Source: Paramecium pentaurelia
Taxonomy: Eukaryota; Ciliophora; Oligohymenophorea; Peniculida; Parameciidae
Assembly: GCA_905183005.1 (NCBI GenBank)
Contig: CAJJDO010000046.1
Span: 386,255-450,254 of the forward strand
DNA: 64,000 nt
Reading direction: 5' to 3'
In this document: piece by piece, positions 37,592 through 49,498 of the stretch
Layout of the letters: each line of letters starts with the position of its first letter
Numbering within the stretch: the stretch's first letter is position 1
Notes under the pieces: generated by a model
Databases searched by the model: none
What the model was told of the DNA's origin: nothing
Seen by the model: the letters and a program-made list of their open reading frames with translations, nothing else
Position numbers and translations under genes: made by a program

Positions 37592-38220
37592 TCAGCTCTT
37601 AAATGTATTAATTATTTTGAATATCTAAAAATAAATTATTAGTTTAAAATGTAAAGACCAGTAATTTATGTTTTTGTATTTGACAAATATATGATTCAAT
37701 AATACATCTCCCATAATTGCTTTATCACCATAATAACATTTAAATGCAATTGAACTAAGTTAATGTAGACTATAAAAATTCTCATAAAGTTTTATCGATT
37801 GAATAAAATCCAAAAGTGAATGATGAATAATTTATCAATGAAGCATGAAAAAATAAATAAAATCTAATATATTATGAAAGAGTATTCCAAATTTAGTTTT
37901 AAGATTATATAAATTTTTATTATATAATGAAGCCTATCCATTTACATATATAACTACTATTAATTAAATTGTTCATTAAAGATAAAAGTAATGATATTTA
38001 AGTTGTATAGCTCGATTAAATAATGAAGATTTCTTAATGATATAATTATATATAATAATTCTACAGCTTAATACAAAATGATCTTCCTTTTTTGTTTAAG
38101 GTGTATATATATTTATCTATTTTATTAATCAAAGAGATATGTATATTACTTTGTATTCCATTTTGCTCTTTAAATCATTATCTACTATTACTTTACCATA
38201 TTGTAATTATCTTTAAACAT
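37592..38220 (-). CDS. unresolved multi-exon coding region
   Basis: The C-terminal part is clearly coding (LYENFYSLHQLSSIAFKCYY, then GDKAIMGDVLLNHIFVKYKN) and ends at TGA 37594-37592. An ATG at 38220 opens MFKDNYNMVKQQQIMIQRAK, and a middle segment QAKSSLFNRAIQLKYHYFYL follows a 33-nt GTA...AAG interval. The remaining junctions are not resolved. No family recognised. Tyr, Phe and Asn are abundant in the C-terminal part. Confidence 0.45.
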
Positions 38221-38479
38221 GTCTTGTGTTATTTAAGATCAAAATAGTATACAATAAATAAATTTATAAAAATAGATCCTCTTATCTATAATAATCAGTC
38301 AGATTATAATATTTTATTCAGAAAGTCATTTATTAAATATATAATTGAATGATTAAGTGTAATAATTATATGATAATAGAATAAATAATAGATCATTTAT
38401 GTAGACTTGATTAAGTCAATGTTAATATCTCAAATAATAATAAATTTAATTTGTAAATAAATATATTAATTGTTGTATA

Positions 38480-40151
38480 ATGCTACTTAATTCAACAGGT
38501 TAACGAAAACTCAAACAAAATAGTTTGTCTACTTTTAGAAGTCCAATAGTAGTTCCATCGAGTTAATAAGTTTCCCCTGTAGCTTCTGGACTCAATAGTT
38601 TTAAAAATCTTCATAGTCCAAAAGGTTCTTAGATTGATGTCACTAACCTAACACGATTAATAAAATCAACCAAGATTAATGAGGTAAAATATCTTATATA
38701 GGATAGTCAGTAAATAGCCAATAGATATAAGCTTTACTTGCTAAAGCTAGAGAAATAGCAAAAATAACGACAGAGTCTAAATCATAAGTAGCAAAAAAGC
38801 ATATTAAATTGCAGAGTTAATAATTTGTAAACTTTAAAGACTTACTTCATAATTCTACTTCAAGTAAGATCTAACAAGAAATGTTATTTTGCAGAAATGC
38901 ATTTAATTTTGAGTTTGTCATAGGAATTGGTGGATTTGGTAAAGTATGGAAAGTTGAACACAAAAAAACTGGTTAAATATTTGCTATGAAAGAAATGTCA
39001 AAAGCATTGTATAAATTCAGTGTTATTTAGAATTGTAACAAAGAAGAGTGTCCATTCTGTTATGAATGAACGAACATTATTAAGTCAATTAAAGCATCCA
39101 TTATTAGTTAATATGAACTTTGCATATTAGGACAGAGAAAATCTATACTTATTGATGGATTTTATGAAAGGAGGTGATCTTAGATATCATATAGGAAGAA
39201 TGAGAAGATTTGATGAAAACTCAACAAGTATTGATGCAATACTATTAATAAGAGTTTTTTATAGCCTGTATTGTTTAAGGATTAGAATATATACATTCAA
39301 ATAAAATAATTCATAGAGATATCAAACCTGAAAATTTGGTACTTGATGAAAAAGGATATGTACATATTACAGATTTTGGTATTGCTAGAGTCATCAAACC
39401 TGAAAATAGTTGTGATACTAGTGGCACTCCTGGGTATATGGGTATGAATTATAATTTTATATTTTTAGCTCCTGAAGTTATGTGTAAATAAAATCATACT
39501 TATGCAGTTGATTATTTTGCTGTTGGTGTTATTGCCTATGAATTTATGATAGGGAGAGTAATTATAATATACTAATCTAGAGACCATATGTTGGAAGATC
39601 AAGATAAGAAATTAGGGATTAAATTTTAGCTAAATAAGCATAAATTAAAAGAAATGAAATACCAGATGATTGGTCTCTTGAAGCAGTTGATTTTATTAAT
39701 AGAGTAGTTTTATTAGCAAATATATTAGCTGCTTCAACGTAAACCATAAAATAGATTGGGATTTAATGGAAGTTAAGAAATTAAAGAACATCCTTGGTTT
39801 ACTAATTTTGCATGGGATAAATTATAGAATCAATCATTAATTCCCCCTTTCATTCCTAATGTATGTATATAAATTATCATTAAAGTAAACAGAAGATAAT
39901 TTTGATTAAAAATAAATTATTGTAGAAGATGAAGAAAATAATGAACTAATCTAATAAAATATTTTTGTCTTGAGAGATTAACTTATTTAAGGTAATTATT
40001 TTTAATTATAAATATAGATCAATTCTAAGGATATGAATTTCATTAAGGACATCATTCTACTTCTACTGAATAATCTTCTGGTTCATCAACTAAACATAGT
40101 CGTCATCTAAGTGATAGATTGCAATTTTTTGATAAAAAGAAAATCATATGA
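38480..40151 (+). CDS. AGC-family protein kinase, STK32-like
   Basis: Nine exons: introns 38684-38706, 39009-39030, 39228-39252, 39442-39468, 39558-39580, 39704-39728, 39861-39885 and 39992-40017 (22-27 nt) leave 1476 nt, 491 residues. A disordered Ser/Gln-rich head of about 140 residues precedes the kinase domain: GIGGFGKVWKVEH, FAMKEMSKA, HSVMNERTLLSQLKHPLLVN, LLMDFMKGGDLRYHI, HRDIKPENLVLDEKGYVHIT, DFGIAR, SGTPGYMAPEVM, DYFAVGVIAYEFMIGRRPYV, QNRLG and EIKEHPWF. This order matches STK32 (YANK) kinases within the AGC group. All catalytic residues are present. The tail (about 90 residues) is acidic then Ser/His-rich, with no clear hydrophobic motif. Confidence 0.92.
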
Positions 40152-40307
40152 TCAAATTTAGTTTCAAATTTTTACATCATTTCATAAATAATAAGATAAT
40201 ATTAAACAAACAAAGAATATATTACATATGGATCTAATTTATCAATATTTAGTTTCATAATAAGTACTAATTAAAAAAAAAAACCTTCTAAAAATTTGAC
40301 TTTATCA

Positions 40308-40553
40308 TCATTCTTAAAGACATTCTTACTTCTCTTATGGATTGATAAGAACTTTGCTTTTCAAGTGAAAAACAAAGCTTTAATAGTCTTTTTCAATTTT
40401 TAAATTTAAATTTTAAAGCTCTTCTAAAATTAATTGTAGATGATCTATATTATTACATATCTAATATCTCTTCTTAAAGGTCTAAATTTATGAGTTGAGA
40501 GAAGTAGGGTTGTTGAGGAAACTTTTTGGCTCGTTTTTTATATATTCAAACAT
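40308..40553 (-). CDS. small hypothetical helical protein
   Basis: Single exon, 81 residues, ATG 40553 to TGA 40310-40308. It reads MFEYIKNEPKSFLNNPTSLN, then a coiled segment (DHLQLILEELQNLNLKIEKD) and a polar end. Composition is coding-like and unlike the flanking spacer. No family recognised. Confidence 0.55.
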
Positions 40554-40718
40554 TAACTTTATCTTTGATAAAATGTAAAATACTTAATAAATTCTTTGAA
40601 AAATTTTAATCAATTGGAAATACAAAAAAACAGTGGTTTCAACAAATGCTGGGGACAATTATAGTAATTTTAATTCCTTTAAGAATCATAATAAATTTTG
40701 ATCAAATTAATCCAATCT

Positions 40719-41102
40719 ATGATTAGAAATTAATTAATGATACTCATGAGATTGATCATCCTACCTAATTAATCAAGGTTTGATTTTTATACAATCATAA
40801 GTACCTGTTTTTACAATTTATTATTAATAATTGTAGGAATAGGTAATTTTGATTATTAAATCTCATTTTATTACCATTTCTTAACAAATTAGGTGTGCTT
40901 ACTTGAAAATTATTCAAAAACATAAACAAAGATACAAATTAGCATAACCATTTTGGATCCTTTTTAGAAGTCATAAAAGATGTCATCCAAGAATATTTAC
41001 TCAAATGGAGGTTCTTTATTAAGTATCTCTTTATTTCAATTATAGTTCTCACAATTTCAATTGTAAACTAAATAAAATTTTACCAATTTCGGGCTCTATT
41101 GA
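40719..41102 (+). CDS. doubtful open frame
   Basis: A 127-codon frame (ATG 40719, TGA 41100-41102). The second half has coding character (DPFQKSQKMSSKNIYSNGGS); the first half is hydrophobic and could be translated spacer. An overlapping frame is also long (starting CAYLKIIQKHKQRYKLAQPF). One of the two may be real, with introns not recognised here. Confidence 0.3.
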
Positions 41103-41239
41103 GGTTTTTGACTACAAAATAAACTATACTACATTGAGAACTATTAAGAGGGTATTTTTTACGCGCCTTAACTTTTTGAATAAGATTTTTTAACATTATA
41201 AATCCTGTTTAAAGAACTTTTTTTTTCATAATTAAACAT

Positions 41240-41647
41240 ATGAATTCTACTCCTTTTGTAATGGAAATAGAGAGTGAAGATATAAATTCTCTCTAAATAT
41301 CTGATTTAACTCTCAAAGAAAGAGTCAATCAAAACAAAACAATTTAGAGTGTTCTAGATGTAGAGAAGATATATGATTATCTGAACCTATCAGATTCCCC
41401 TTAGGAAAGAGATTGCTCATGTGATATGTTTTAGGATATTAATAAGATAACAACTAAAAAGGACAACTTCATCATAAAAAAAAATGATCTTATATAATAT
41501 CAATGTGGATATTGTCAAAAGCTTTTTTCTTATTCTTATAGTCTTGGAGGACATATTCAAAAACTCCATAAAAAAGAGAAGAATTAGAAGGCCAGTCTTC
41601 CATCAATAATATTGAGAAAAAGACCTATTAGATATTGCTAACATTGA
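41240..41647 (+). CDS. single C2H2 zinc-finger protein
   Basis: Single exon, 135 residues. The first 85 residues are acidic and polar. Near the C-terminus is one C2H2 finger, YQCGYCQKLFSYSYSLGGHI followed by QKLH: C-x2-C-x12-H-x4-H with the aromatic and Leu core positions. A Lys-rich end (KKEKNQKASLPSIILRKRP) follows. An isolated finger with a basic tail could bind nucleic acid or protein; function unknown. A CSCD motif at about residue 65 is not part of the finger. Confidence 0.75.
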
Positions 41648-42580
41648 ATTTGAATTCAAATATCCAAATCAATATATTCATCATATTAATTTTTTTGAAT
41701 GGAACACATTCCCATTATTATAATATTCTCAATATTTTCTTATTATAATCAAAAAAAATAAGATATTTTGAGAATAACTAATGTGATATTATAAATTAGA
41801 ATAAAATTATAAATTATTAATCAGTTAAAAATAAGAATTATGAATTTAAAATTTTAGATTCATGTATGATTTAAAGATTGTATTCATAATTCATTAAAAG
41901 ATTTAGATATACAATGATGTAATTAGTTAAAAACTATCATTTTTACTATATTATAAGTATTATATGGTAAAAATGATATAAATTTAGATAAGATAATAAG
42001 TTTGCAAGTAGACATTATACTAGCTACACTAAAAACATTATATTATAATTTTTATTTTTAATAGAAAATTTATATGAATCAAACTAATTTAAACAAATAG
42101 TAAAGAATAAAAAAATGCTCTCAATTATTTTAATACGAATTACATTTTTAAGTTAAATAATCATTTGTTACTATATACTATAAATTATTTATACTGATAA
42201 TTCTAATTATAAAACTCCTTATTTCGTTATTATATATACAATTTAATTGATTGTTTTTTGAAAATAAAATATAAAAGAACATTAATTTTAAGCATATTGA
42301 ATGATGTATCTAATTATATATAAAAGAATTATTCATAATTTTTTTCACTTAAAAAGAATTATTTTAGATTAATTAGATATATTCCATGTTAAAAAAACCA
42401 TATTCTGTTAAGGAATATTATATTAATAACAGAAATATGTATTCATAATTTGTATGTATATAGTATTTGATTTTAATAAGTTTCATTAATTCTTAAAGAT
42501 TTCAAGATTATTAGTACTCAAAATTATGGTTGATACATCAATTTGTAAAATAATTAATTAAATTTAATAAAATATTATTT
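41648..42580. other. long intergenic region, AT-rich, with inverted repeats
   Basis: About 930 bases without a convincing gene, unusually long for this compact window. It holds an imperfect inverted repeat at about 41723-41777 and the hairpin listed separately. Nothing else recognised. Confidence 0.55.
41936..41977. repeat. inverted repeat, possible hairpin
   Basis: Arms of 16 bases (atcatttttactatat / atatggtaaaaatgat) are complementary apart from one position and are separated by a 10-base loop. It lies about 290 bp downstream of the zinc-finger gene stop and far upstream of the next gene, so it is not an obvious terminator. AT-only loop. Confidence 0.7.
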
Positions 42581-43215
42581 ATGGATTAATAATTAGAATA
42601 AGTGAGTGTTGATATTCAGAAAATTGTATATAAAAAAGCAATGTTACATGCTTGTAAATATTCCACTGAAGATGTTATTGGTATTGATTAATCTAATGAT
42701 ATAGGAATTTTGATTGGTTAAATTAATGATAATAATATTAATATTGTAGATGCATATCCTTTATTTCATTCAAGAGTTAGTTTAAACATTTTGGAAGTAT
42801 CCTTAGATATTGTAAATGAATGTCCAAATCATAAAATTAGATATCAAGTGAATTGTAAAGTGATAGAAAGATTATTGGAATATATGAGGCTAGAGCAAAT
42901 TCTAGAGGAATTATGAGTGAAATAGCTTAAGAAATGTTAAATAATATAAATTAAAAATAAGCAATTTTGATGAGAATTTCATAAATTGAAGTTGATGATA
43001 ATCTTGTGTTAAATGCTAAAGTATAATTTTGTATTATAATTGTAAAGATAGTTTCTTTGAATGAGAATATTAAATATGTGATTAATTCTTCAAGTACTTT
43101 AGAGTGGAAGATTATTTAAGATTGTTTAAAAGCTGGTCTTCATTGGAAAATTATAGATTTTGATGCTCATTTTGAAAATGTATAATTAAATTTCCGAAAT
43201 CAGTATTTAGAATGA
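42581..43215 (+). CDS. ER membrane protein complex subunit 8/9
   Basis: Two exons around a 23-nt intron (42848-42870, GTG...AAG) give 203 residues, the usual EMC8/9 size. The MPN-like fold is visible: YKKAMLHACKYSTEDVIGI, then IGILIGQ, IVDAYPLFHS and, after the intron, IGIYEARANSRG, matching the 'VVGYYQANERV' segment of the family. The C-terminal part ends with LKAGLHWKIIDFDAHFENV, as in other EMC8 proteins ('WRDLVDFDDHLDDI' type). No metalloprotease JAMM ligands, as expected. The EMC inserts tail-anchored and multi-pass proteins into the ER. The unusual GTG donor is required to keep the conserved block. Confidence 0.85.
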
Positions 43216-43240
43216 ATTATATGAAATAGGTTTATAATAT

Positions 43241-44027
43241 TCATCTTTACTTCCTCTATAAAACTTAATTACTTATATCCTTGTAAGATTCGCCATACAT
43301 ATTCTCTGCTTTGATACCAGTCATAAATCCAGTATATCCAACAATAGGAGGCTTTTGTGATTCATACTAGAATATAAATGTCTAGTACAGTTTGTCTGAA
43401 TTTATCATTAGTTTCAAGCATAGTCTTTGCCATTTCCTTTTCCATTTGATTTAAGGGATGTACAAAAGGTTAAGGTTTTTCAGGAGGAACAACTTATTTT
43501 AATGGATGTCTAAACACTGGTCTGAATCCTTGATATCCAACAACTGGTAATCTATCGATAGGAGGAATATCATTAATTGTTTTAGGCATAGATCTAAGAA
43601 CTTCAAATAAATGAAATACTAGTATGTGCGATAATTTCTTTCATTAATAGCTTTTTCTTATCTATGAGCATCTTCTAAAATTCTTTCAGCTGCAGTTTGA
43701 AGTTATGGTTTTCTTAGATTTGGTTCCTAGATAACTGTTAAATTGATACTCCAAACTCAATCTTATAACTTGTTTATAATCTTTCTCTTTCTTCAGAATT
43801 TGTACATCTAGCTAATCTGTCTTCCATACATTCAGCTGTTATCTTTGCAAAAGGTTTTCCATATTATGATTCTAAAATATATATAATTGAATACCAGCTT
43901 TTAATCCTCTAACATGTCCAGCATAACCAGGTAAGTGTTACTTTTATAATTCATAAGTAGGACCACCAATCCATGTTTATCCTGTAACAACTTATTCTGT
44001 AGAAGGAATCAATTAAATGGTTTTCAT
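43241..44027 (-). CDS. CIMIP2/FAM166-like ciliary microtubule inner protein
   Basis: Five exons (four introns of 23, 23, 26 and 22 nt) give 230 residues. Three copies of the 'GY.G' motif of the FAM166/CIMIP2 (DUF2475) family occur: LPGYAGHVRGLKA, VVGYQGFRPVFRHPL and PIVGYTGFMTGIKAENMYGE. Mammalian members bind inside the axonemal doublet microtubules. Between motifs are helical segments (AERILEDAHRQEKAINERN). Each intron is needed to keep the frame, and one falls within the first motif block. A ciliary lumen role is inferred from the family and fits a ciliate. It lies convergent to EMC8/9 with a 25-bp gap. Confidence 0.82.
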
Positions 44028-44078
44028 TTATTTATTAATATAAATATTTTATGATAAATTAGGTATATTAACAATTAA

Positions 44079-45954
44079 TCATTTCAAATTAAACATTTTT
44101 GTTTCTTGTTATATTTTCTTAAATTTTGTTCTTGATATTAAAGTATTACTTTTGGGACTTAAAAATTTTTGACTTGTTGTTAGTTTTATAGGTTATAATA
44201 GTTATTGATAAAGTTCTGTTCCTCTAATTTATCCATTTGACATTAAGGATGTCAAGATTTATTCAGATCGAGTCAATAATATTAATTAGTATTATAATTG
44301 ATTTTTCATATTGTTTTTTTTTTAAAACATAAGTACTTCTTAAACTCTTGGTAGAGATTCCCTCACATAAGGTAAAGTAGTTTCTTTTTTATCAATTAAT
44401 TTATCTTTCAGTTTTTTCAATCTAATTTACTAAATTGCAATAGGTTTTAATGGTATTTTATCTAAACATGTTTTTTATGTATTTCTATTAGTTAAAATAG
44501 CTTTCTGAGTATCTAATGTTTAAGTTTCAATTGATTATTCTAAATTTTCTGAAGTTTAAATTGGTAGATCCAAAATAACTTTTGTATTTGGATCATTTTG
44601 TGAATTTTATTAATTCAATTTTTAGGCTTTTTGATATGCAAATATTTTTTTAGGATATTTTAAAGTACTTGGACTAAGAATTAGAGATTATTGAAGATCT
44701 AAAGATTTATAAGAACCCTTATATTTTGGTATTGCTCTTAAGGGACTTTGAGTTAATTAATGTTAATGATCTAAAGGTAACATTTTTTAAGATAATGTCT
44801 ATTAATAAGTAGTTTCCATAAAACCATATGGTGTCAATCTTAAGGAATGTAACTTTGGTGATTCAGGGTCGAAATCAGGTAATTAATCCTGAGATCTTTC
44901 ATTGTAATTTGTACATGTAACAACATCTTAATATTATTATTCATCTTCCTATATAGGTTTATAAAGGAGAGAGTCGTTTTCTTTAAAAACTTCTGTTTGA
45001 TGTGGACTAGATTGTTTTGAAATTTGTTCATCTATATTGATTTTTTTATTTTATTCAAGTACAATATCTTTATTTTTTTTATCATATATTTATTTAATAG
45101 AGGAACAGAATATTTTTTTGATTTCTTGTAGTGAACTATCTTAAATGTCATCATTGATATTATCATAGTTTTTAATAGATAATTAATATCTTTTAATAGT
45201 GTATTAAATTTGTTGATTTCTTTACATAAGTTTATTCATTCTATATTCAAATGAATTTTTGAGCATATCATAATTGAGAATAGGTTAGATGAGAGTAGAA
45301 TTCATAAATTAAAATGATGGTACATCTTCTAAACTAGTTATACTTTAATAAAGTTCTTTATTTAGAGGTCTTGCAGTTGATTTAGGAAGTGGCATTTTCA
45401 AATTAAGAATTAAGTAAGGATTTAAGAAATCAGAGTTCTTAGGATAGAAATATTTATCTTGAATAGTTTATATCTATTCAAGATCTATTTTGTAATTCAT
45501 TATTTTTGGCATGATTGGTTCATCTACAGTTTTAATAGATTTCGTTATTTTTGTTACTTCAATTTAAAGACGAGACTACAGATAAAAATGAATTGTATAC
45601 ACGTTGTTATTTGAAAACATCTTCAATTGTTACACCACCATAGTTAATTTACTTTAAAATCTATATAAATTTGATGTGGTCTTTAATGTGGATTGCAGAA
45701 TTAGCAGGAAAGTGTAATTTGAAGTATGAGAATGATAAATTTGCAATTTATAGAAAGTTATTCTGAAAATAGTCTAAGTCTAATTATGGCCATCTTTCGG
45801 TTTTTAATATTTTATTTTCACTTTATTAGTTTTGAATATCAAGTTTTAAAATTTGACTATCTGATTCTATTACATTTTCACTTAATTAAAGCATTTTTGA
45901 TAATAGAATTAGGTGCTCTCTTTTTAGAAATAATGACACAATTTTTGTTTTCAT
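44079..45954 (-). CDS. hydrophilic protein, function unknown
   Basis: Two exons around a 25-nt intron (45576-45600) give 616 residues. The N-terminal 150 residues are mixed (HIKDHIKFIQILKQINYGGV; VTIEDVFKQQR before the intron). The middle and C-terminal parts are Gln/Asn/Ser/Pro-rich and mostly disordered, with short proline motifs (LTQSPLRAIPKYKGSYK; SPSTLKYPKKIFAYQ). No transmembrane segment and no family recognised. It starts only 51 bp from the CIMIP2 gene start direction-wise upstream on the same strand, so both are transcribed leftwards. Confidence 0.8.
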
Positions 45955-46162
45955 GAAATAAATATATTTATTTACAAATATTAGGAAATAAACTCTCCAA
46001 TAAATTAAACATAAAGTAGAGAATACTAAATAAAATTAGTTTTAGTATTTTAAATTGAGTTTTATATCAAAGTATATAATAAATGAGAATAGATTATCTA
46101 ATAAATAGAGTATGAGAAATAAAATATTTAAATATAAAGAAATATTAATAATAAAATTAATC

Positions 46163-46537
46163 ATGAGATCAAATTCATCAGCTTACACACCATAAAATCC
46201 AGAAATCTTTCATAAAGGACATATCCATTTCTTTGATTTATTGTCATCATTTCATGGTTTGGAAGATTAACCAGACTATCCAGTTTAATAATAAACAATT
46301 TAGGATAAGTTAAGACATTAATATCTTCATGATAATAATTGGGAAGATAGTAATGCAATTTTGTTATGATTAGAATTATGTTATAGAACATGCTTCAAAA
46401 TTTAAGAAAAAGAGTATGTTTAATTCTGTTTAGACAAGAAATGTTAAGGCATTCCTTATTTGAAGGCAGCTCAAGTTTTGGGATATGTTAAAACTGGAAA
46501 TCCTACACCTAAAGCTCATGGTCATCATCATCATTGA
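46163..46537 (+). CDS. small Cys/His-containing hypothetical protein
   Basis: Two exons around a 24-nt intron (46363-46386, GTT...TAG) give 116 residues. After the intron comes TCFKIQEKEYVQFCLDKKCQ then IPYLKAAQVLGYVKTGNP, and the protein ends in AHGHHHH. Three closely spaced cysteines and the terminal His cluster suggest metal binding or a twin-Cys fold, but no family is recognised. The N-terminal part is His/Phe-rich (HKGHIHFFDLLSSFHGLED). Without the intron the frame meets a TGA at once. Confidence 0.65.
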
Positions 46538-46716
46538 TATAAAATATAGCATTCATTAATACATATATAATAATAATAATAATAATATTAAAATTACTTA
46601 ATATTCATTAAACAAATGGATTGATTATTAATATATCATATATACAATTTAATTGTTATAATAATGAAAGAAGTACTTTTATTTTTATAAACTAATACTT
46701 ATTATTATTATTATTA

Positions 46717-48480
46717 ATGAAAAATATTTTTAGTTATTTTTACGGATCATCTGTAAATTTTATTAACTATTTTTAGGAAAGTAAAAATACTGATGTTAAA
46801 GATCCTAAGCTTGATTAATAATTTGAAACATTTATTTTTGAATTTACTTCTAATGAATATTTCCCTCTTTATGAAAAATGGACAAAAGGAGAAGAACAAG
46901 AATACATAGGTTTTTTTGTTATTCCTAATTTAGATTTCAAATTGTAAGACATAGAAGACATTTATTTAAATAACTATGATTAATAGCTGAAATTTTAATA
47001 AGAAGAGACAAACTTAGTAGATTATATTGTATAAGAAGATGACACTTTATTTGGATTAGAATTGAAATTTAATATCAAGTATTCAAAATGTTAATAATAA
47101 AGTTAGAACAGAATTTTAAAAATAAATGATATTTCACCAGAATGTTTTGTTCCTGGAATGAGAATTAAAGTACCTGCTGTCTAATAAGAATAAAGTTAAC
47201 CTTTCTTTTAAGAAAATGAAATTAATGATTTATAATTGAATTAGTCATCATTTTATGGAAGAAACTTAATGGATGAAATAATGTCTAGAGGTTAAACAAA
47301 AAAATGTAAATTCCATTTAAAATTTATAGTTAATGTTTATTATGTGACTAATTATGGTTGTATAGAAGGAGTTTTAACAGTGAATAGTGATGTCATATTA
47401 TTTGATCCTAGTTTCGTTGATAGAAATAAAGAATTAGTTTAAAAATGTCATAGTAAAAATATTAATTAATATACTAGAATAAAGTATTCTCAATTTTTAA
47501 GCTTGTCTTATGACTGAAGATGTAATATCAGTTGATTTAAATGAATTACCTATGAGAATAGCAAAATCTACTTCGAAATGTTTCAAAGACTATTTAGTAA
47601 TGGTACATATAAGTGCAAATGTTTCTTGTAAAAAATTACTTGAAATTTTGCCTATTCTAACTTTTAGAGTATATGTGTTTTAACAATAATATCTAGATTT
47701 AAAATGATGATGATCAAAAAGAATTCAAAATTTAAAGTATAGATTTATGTGAAACATTGGCTGATGTAGTTAAAACAAAGTCAGAACGAATGTTAGATGA
47801 ATAGAAAAAGAAGGAACAAGATTTAACTATCATTCCTTTTTATGATGTTTAAGATGATACTTTAATTGAAAAATTTATAGAAAGGACTAATCAACTTTGG
47901 GGAGGATAGGATTTTATTCCATAAATGGTTTCAGAATCTTAAATTTTAGATAATGATGAAATGATATAAGTAATTATATTTTAATTTAGATAATTGCTAA
48001 TGTTCCATCTATTTTTAAAACATCAAATTGGAAATTAATATTTTCAAATGTTATACATGGTTCATCTTTCTTGACATTGCTTAATAATTGTGAAAACCAT
48101 TCTCCATTAATTTTAGCAATTAAAGATTTTAATGACTGTAAATTTGGAGCATATTTAAATGAATCTCCATAATTAACATTTGGTAAATTCTTTGGAAATG
48201 GTGAAACATTTCTTTGGACTTTTAAAGTATTTTTCATTTCAATTAAAAATCTTAGGAAAATGATTTCAAAACTTATAATTGGGCTGAAACAAATAATTAT
48301 TTTATATTTTGTGAATCAGATGGTTTGGCTATTGGATGTGGAGAAAAGTTCGGTTTATATGTGAATAATTCTTTGATGCATGGAAACACAAATTAATGTG
48401 AAACCTACAAAAACGAAATCTTATCAATCTCTAATGATTTTAGTATATAAATACTTGAAATCTGGGGATTAAGTGAATGA
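46717..48480 (+). CDS. OXR1/NCOA7-type LysM-TLDc protein
   Basis: Six exons; introns at 46753-46776 (24 nt), 47453-47477, 47669-47696, 47970-47989 and 48227-48255 give 545 residues. A LysM motif is visible at about residues 95-150 (VQEDDTLFGLELKFNIKYSK ... VPGMRIKVP). A GRAM-like stretch follows (YGCIEGVLTVNSDVILFDPS). The C-terminal TLDc domain reads IFKTSNWKLIFSNVIHGSSF, PLILAIKDFNDCKFGAYLNE, FFGNGETFLWTFK, FIFCESDGLAIGCGEKFGLY and ends QILEIWGL. This is the domain order of OXR1/NCOA7, proteins that protect against oxidative stress and bind the V-ATPase through TLDc. A V-ATPase B subunit is encoded at 9.6-11.3 kb, but linkage implies nothing. The 24-nt intron could be retained without frameshift. 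Confidence 0.88.
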
Positions 48481-48822
48481 TGATTGTTCTTATGATAATT
48501 CATTTTACCTGTTAAATTTAAGTAATCTTATTACTATTTATTATTTTAAATTATTATATACATCATTGTATTTTCAATATATATATATTTGCTTAAACAT
48601 TGAGTTGTAATTGATATTTAAAACATATTTATTTTTATTTCCAGTTTTAATGAATAAATCTAGATTTTTATGTTTCATAAAATCCTTTTGCAAATATTAT
48701 ATTTATTTAATTATAAATATAGTATATCACAACATAGATTTTGAATAATACGCATTATTTGTAATTTTTATTCAAATCTGGAAAATTCCAATTTTTTTAA
48801 TCTTAAAAATTAAAATTTCTCA
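48481..48822. other. intergenic, AT-rich
   Basis: About 340 bases between two plus-strand genes; nothing recognised. Confidence 0.5.
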
Positions 48823-49143
48823 ATGCTAGCTTAATCACCTAATTTCAAGATGAAATAAATGATTCCACTTAGTGTTCATTAGAAATATCTTATAGAAGAT
48901 GAACCTAATGAAGAGATATTCGAATCAGAATGCATTAAAATATCATTTAACGAAAGAATGATTGTTTGTAATTATAAACCTTGGCAAAAGGTGATCTAAT
49001 TATAAAAAACGATTGAAAAATTGAAAGGACACAAAAATATAAATTGGATCAACCCTACTCTTAGTGGAGGATCTACAATTCCCTTTAAATCAATTTTAAA
49101 GAATTCATCTTCAACTAAACTTGAAATTTCTTATGAAAATTGA
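48823..49143 (+). CDS. small hypothetical protein
   Basis: Single exon, 106 residues, ATG 48823 to TGA 49141-49143. It reads MLAQSPNFKMKQMIPLSVHQ, an acidic patch (IEDEPNEEIFESE), then MIVCNYKPWQKVIQLQKTIE and a Ser/Thr-rich end. An internal ATG in the same frame 12 codons later is an alternative start. No family recognised. Confidence 0.6.
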
Positions 49144-49498
49144 TTTTTTTTTTCCATATTAACTTTATAATAGTATTTTCTATTATCTAAATTCATGATA
49201 TCATATAATATATAATTCATTCTATAAGGAAATTGAGAGGTTTCTTATATTGAAAATTAATACAGATAACTTGATTATGTATATAGTTTGGATTAATAGA
49301 AAAAGAAGTTAATACTTATTTAAATAATTATTAAGAGAATAAAATTATATTCCAGTTGAACTTAATTATAAAATCTAATAATTAATTTTAAATAAATTCC
49401 TTAACTTTTCTAATAAAATTTAATAACATCTTTTAAAGAATCGTTAATTTTTGAATTATAATTTGATAATTAATTATTTTTTATTTTAAATAGTGTAT
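49144..49498. other. intergenic, AT-rich
   Basis: About 355 bases between convergent genes. No hairpin, repeat or frame worth calling. Confidence 0.5.
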
